DNA from: Pseudoxanthomonas japonensis
GTDB lineage: Bacteria; Pseudomonadota; Gammaproteobacteria; Xanthomonadales; Xanthomonadaceae
Direction: 5' to 3'
Assembly: GCF_010093445.1 (NCBI RefSeq)
Contig: NZ_PDWW01000005.1
Location: forward strand, 124,001-188,000
DNA: 64,000 nucleotides
Shown: piece after piece, positions 63,876-64,000 of the stretch
Layout of the letters: the number at the start of each line of letters is the position of its first letter
Numbering within the stretch: the stretch's first letter is position 1
Position numbers and translations under genes: made by a program
The notes under the pieces: model-generated
What the model saw: the letters and a program-made list of their open reading frames with translations, nothing else
Databases searched by the model: none
What the model was told of the DNA's origin: nothing

Positions 63876-64000
63876 TCAGCCGCGCGACAGCCACCAGCCG
63901 CGCAGCGGCACCGCCAGCGTCAGCACGAACAGGAACGCGCCATACGCCACCAGCGTGGCCAGCACCTGCTTCCAGATCGCGCCGGTGCCGACATCGGCGG
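63876..64000 (-). CDS. C-terminus of a membrane protein, cut by window edge
   Basis: The minus-strand frame enters at the right edge and stops at TGA 63876-63878. The visible 40 residues contain a hydrophobic helix (VLATLVAYGAFLFVLTLAVPL) followed by RGWWLSRG. This is the last membrane segment of an inner-membrane protein whose family cannot be told from the tail. Confidence 0.5.
   Translation of the reverse strand, partial: ADVGTGAIWKQVLATLVAYGAFLFVLTLAVPLRGWWLSRG

Overview
The window is a GC-rich bacterial chromosome segment that reads as Xanthomonadaceae (Pseudoxanthomonas, Lysobacter or Stenotrophomonas are the likeliest neighbourhoods). The evidence is the Xanthomonas-type VirB/VirD4 secretion locus, with a long VirB7 and divergent virD4, the interrupted trp cluster, the E1alpha-E1beta-SH3-E2 operon, the fused PhaAB antiporter and several GTAG/REP-like palindromes. 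The genus is inference; no rRNA or tRNA gene was seen.

Region 1 (1-20049) is a contact-killing type IV secretion island. On the minus strand a 63-aa ORF and virB7-8-9-10-11-1-2-3-4-5-6 are packed with ATGA/GTGA overlaps, followed by a DUF4189 protein and two lipoprotein immunity genes. One immunity gene is coupled to an intact class 3 lipase and the other to a 51-residue relic of a second lipase. Divergently, a coiled-coil membrane protein, virD4, a lipoprotein and an HExxH metallopeptidase effector lie on the plus strand. There is no relaxase, so delivery of toxins to rival bacteria is the expected job. The 460-bp divergent control region holds a good sigma70 promoter and several palindromes.

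Region 2 (20100-22551) has a zinc-ribbon protein and three small secreted proteins of unknown function. Region 3 (22654-29720) is a minus-strand trpE ... G, D ... C cluster with a threonine aldolase, a ClpP-like exported protein, a monooxygenase and a HAD phosphatase interleaved. Region 4 (30000-35265) holds yegS, rpe, a J-domain protein, purC, an SMR transporter, an Mpo1-like protein and an SDR protein. Region 5 (35272-42301) is a six-gene Pha/Mrp cation-proton antiporter operon plus a calcium/sodium exchanger.

Region 6 (42374-52049) contains tyrosine catabolism (hppD, hmgA, divergent MarR regulator), with a DUF559 gene inside near-perfect 40-bp inverted repeats placed between hppD and hmgA. 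It also holds POT and AbgT transporters, a CbiM-like membrane protein and tryptophan 2,3-dioxygenase. Region 7 (52259-64000) has a large ExeM/NucH extracellular nuclease and a 2-oxoacid dehydrogenase operon whose E1beta and E2 genes carry dispersed palindromic repeats in frame. It continues with a VOC gene broken by an in-frame TGA, an intact VOC gene, a BLUF photosensor, an M28 peptidase, an MBL-fold hydrolase and the tail of a membrane protein.

The most unusual structures are the DUF559/inverted-repeat unit and its relatives inside the E2 linker, the decaying duplicated lipase-immunity pair, the frameshifted metallopeptidase effector, and two short ORFs inside the virB operon.
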